Positions 63,101 through 64,000 of a stretch of 64,000 bases of DNA are shown in pieces. The DNA is taken from contig NC_092670.1 in assembly GCF_964355755.1 (NCBI RefSeq), forward strand, positions 27,827,795 through 27,891,794, read 5' to 3'. The translations under genes were made by a program, and so were the position numbers. The notes below the pieces were generated by a model, which had not been told where the DNA came from, searched no databases, and worked only from the letters and a program-made list of their open reading frames with translations. This stretch comes from Antedon mediterranea. Taxonomy: Eukaryota; Echinodermata; Crinoidea; Comatulida; Antedonidae. Every line of letters begins with the position of its first letter. Position 1 is the stretch's first letter.

Positions 63101-64000
63101 TGTTTTTATGTTAACAAGTTTTTTCGAAAATAACAAAATGGTATAAAACGTCTCCAAATGAGATTTTAAGGTATTCTAAGCACTTTGGTGTTTTTATGTT
63201 AACAAGTTTTTTCGAAAATCACAAAATGGTCTAAAACGTCTACAAATGCGATTTGAAGCTATTCTAAGCACTTTGGTGTTTTTATGTTAACAAGTTTTTT
63301 CGAAAATCACAAAATGGTATAAAACGTCTCCAAATGCGATTTTAAGCTATTCTAAGCAATTTGGTGTTTTTATGTTAACAAGTTTTTTCGAAAATCACAA
63401 AATGGTCGAAAATGTCACAAAATGCGATTTGAAGCTATTCTAAGCACTTTGGTGTTATTATGTTAACAAGTTTTTTCGAAAATCACAAATTGGTCTAAAA
63501 CGTCTCCAAATGCGATTTGAAGCTATTTTAAGCACTTTGGTGTTTTTGTGTAACCAAGTTTTTTCGAAAATCACAAAAGGGTCTAAAATGTCTCAAAATG
63601 CGATTTGAAGCTATTCTGTACACTTTGATGTTTTTTTGTTAACAAGTTTTTTCGAAAGTCACAAAATGGTCTAAAACGTCTCCAAATGCGATTTGAAGCT
63701 ATTCTAAGCACTTTGGTGTTTTTATGTTAACAAGTTTTTTCGAAAATCACAAAATGGTGTAAAACGTCTCCAAATGCGATTTGAAGCTATTCTAAGCACT
63801 TTGGTGTTTTTATGTTAACAAGTTTTTTCGAAAATCACAAAATGGTGTAAAACTTCTCCAAATACGATTTTAAGCTATTCTAAGCAATTTGGTGTTTTTA
63901 TGTTAACAAGTTTTTTCGAAAATCACAAAATGGTCTAAAACGTCTCCAAATGCGATTTGAAGTTATTCTGTACACTTTGCTGTTTTGTGAGAATAATTTT
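59119..64000 (+). repeat. Tandem duplication of 3477 bp, second copy cut by window end
   Basis: Segment 59119-62595 begins again at 62596 and runs to the end. Pairs at 3477 bp are B' (59206/62683), 'tggtcgaaaatgtcaca' (59926/63403) and 'gtgtaaaacttctcc' (60368/63845). The last units of the window depart from the partner: 63963 has T in 'gaagttattctg', and the next B unit begins 'gtgagaat' rather than 'gtgtgaat'. The register may be changing there. Confidence 0.82.
61990..63201 (+). repeat. Tandem duplication of 606 bp, two copies
   Basis: Copies are 61990-62595 and 62596-63201. Each holds one A'-B'-C' cassette (254 bp) and four A monomers, seven units in all. Differences seen are 'ctttcatg' near 62753 and 'aaataacaaa' near 63129 in the second copy. 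This is the smallest large-scale duplication in the window. Its second copy is also the start of the second 3477-bp copy, so the two events share a breakpoint at 62596. Confidence 0.86.

Larger units (their letters stand above)
1..64000 (+). repeat. Satellite DNA array, 88-bp monomer, fills the window
   Basis: The whole window consists of tandem copies of one AT-rich monomer in a single orientation. The first monomers start at 1, 89, 177 and 265, giving a period of 88 bp. The tracts 'tttttcgaaaatcacaaaa', 'ctaaaacgtctcc' and 'gtttttatgttaac' recur with few changes to the last line. I found no inverted monomer, no insertion of foreign sequence and no unique spacer. From the cassette count and unit sizes I estimate about 740 monomers. 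The array is cut by both window ends. No reading frame exceeds 63 codons, because 88 is not a multiple of 3 and stops recur in every frame. The class is eukaryotic satellite DNA; centromeric, pericentromeric or subtelomeric position cannot be decided from the sequence. I do not recognise the family. Confidence 0.98.
265..64000 (+). repeat. Census of the A'-B-C cassettes
   Basis: B units start at 352, 692, 1210, 1899, 2591, 3197, 3713, 4405, 5364, 5880, 6308, 6824, 7780, 8296, 8636, 9494, 9919, 10612, 10952, 11468, 11896, 12412, 13192, 13532, 14400, 14828, 15609, 15949, 16729, 17597, 18115, 18807, 19499, 20193, 20885, 21844, 22360, 22788, 23216, 23732, 24687, 25467, 25807, 26763, 27279, 28235, 29015, 29355, 30047, 31003, 31519, 32475, 33255, 33595, 34375, 35243, 35937, 36629, 37588, 38104, 38532, 38960, 39476, 40432, 41212, 41552, 42508, 43288, 43628, 44408, 45276, 45970, 46662, 47621, 48137, 48565, 48993, 49509, 50201, 51511, 52379, 52897, 53589, 54281, 54975, 55667, 56626, 57142, 57570, 57998, 58514, 59206, 60516, 61385, 62077, 62683 and 63993 (cut). 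Distances between neighbours are mostly 252 bp plus a multiple of 88. Cassettes occupy roughly 38% of the window. Confidence 0.85.
52028..64000 (+). repeat. Super-repeat copy 5 (incomplete, at least 12.0 kb)
   Basis: It begins with the same marker units 7103 bp after copy 4. From 54106 it runs in register with copy 4 at 9005 bp as far as about 60164. It retains the tandem duplication of about 1.9 kb that is present in copies 1 and 2 but absent from copies 3 and 4. Its distal part carries the 3477-bp and 606-bp duplications. The window ends inside a cassette. Confidence 0.7.

Noticed and set aside
1-64000. CRISPR array (short repeats at regular spacing)
   Set aside because: There are no unique spacers. 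The whole 88 bp is conserved from unit to unit, and no cas genes or leader are present.
1-64000. Telomere, rDNA, tRNA or transposon remnants
   Set aside because: No telomeric hexamer or heptamer runs, no rRNA- or tRNA-like segments, no long terminal repeats and no target-site duplications were seen. All sequence aligns to the monomer.

Overview
The whole 64 kb is one eukaryotic satellite DNA array. I found no gene, no RNA gene, no mobile element and no stretch of unique sequence. Every part of the window reads as a head-to-tail copy, always in the same orientation, of an 88-bp AT-rich monomer (about 32% G+C in the consensus). The array is already in phase at base 1 and still running at base 64000, so it extends past both ends. 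The sequence class (tandem monomers, higher-order repeats, no coding capacity) fits centromeric, pericentromeric or other heterochromatin of a eukaryote. I do not recognise the monomer and cannot name the species or the chromosomal location.

There are three monomer classes. Type A (88 bp, exact consensus at 10261-10348) makes up most of the array. Type B (88 bp, for example 352-439) is about 77% identical to A by my hand alignment. Type C (77 bp, for example 440-516) lacks 11 bp relative to A. B and C do not occur alone: they sit in a fixed three-unit cassette A'-B-C of 252 bp, where A' is an 87-bp unit with a characteristic 'tctgtacac' segment. I count 97 cassettes, the last cut by the window end, separated by varying numbers of plain A units. 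That implies about 740 monomers in total.

Above this lies a hierarchy of duplications that can be followed with rare private variants. Five copies of a large super-repeat begin at 1, 17246, 34892, 44925 and 52028. The first four are 17.2, 17.6, 10.0 and 7.1 kb long, and the fifth is incomplete. Within and across them are near-identical blocks of 6 to 8.4 kb at constant offsets of 10033, 9005, 15744 and 34782 bp. Nested local tandem duplications have periods of 606, 1472, about 1902, 3477, 4240 and about 4.9 kb. These periods equal whole numbers of monomers, as expected from unequal crossover or replication-based amplification in register. Shared private variants group copies 2 with 3 and 4 with 5, with copy 1 as the outlier.

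The monomer carries three short perfect dyads, helically spaced A/T tracts and three CpG sites. Many common variants at the CpG sites are C-to-T or G-to-A changes. These are structural or chromatin-level properties; no gene-based system is visible here. All boundaries were set by reading, and block ends are placed at monomer starts.
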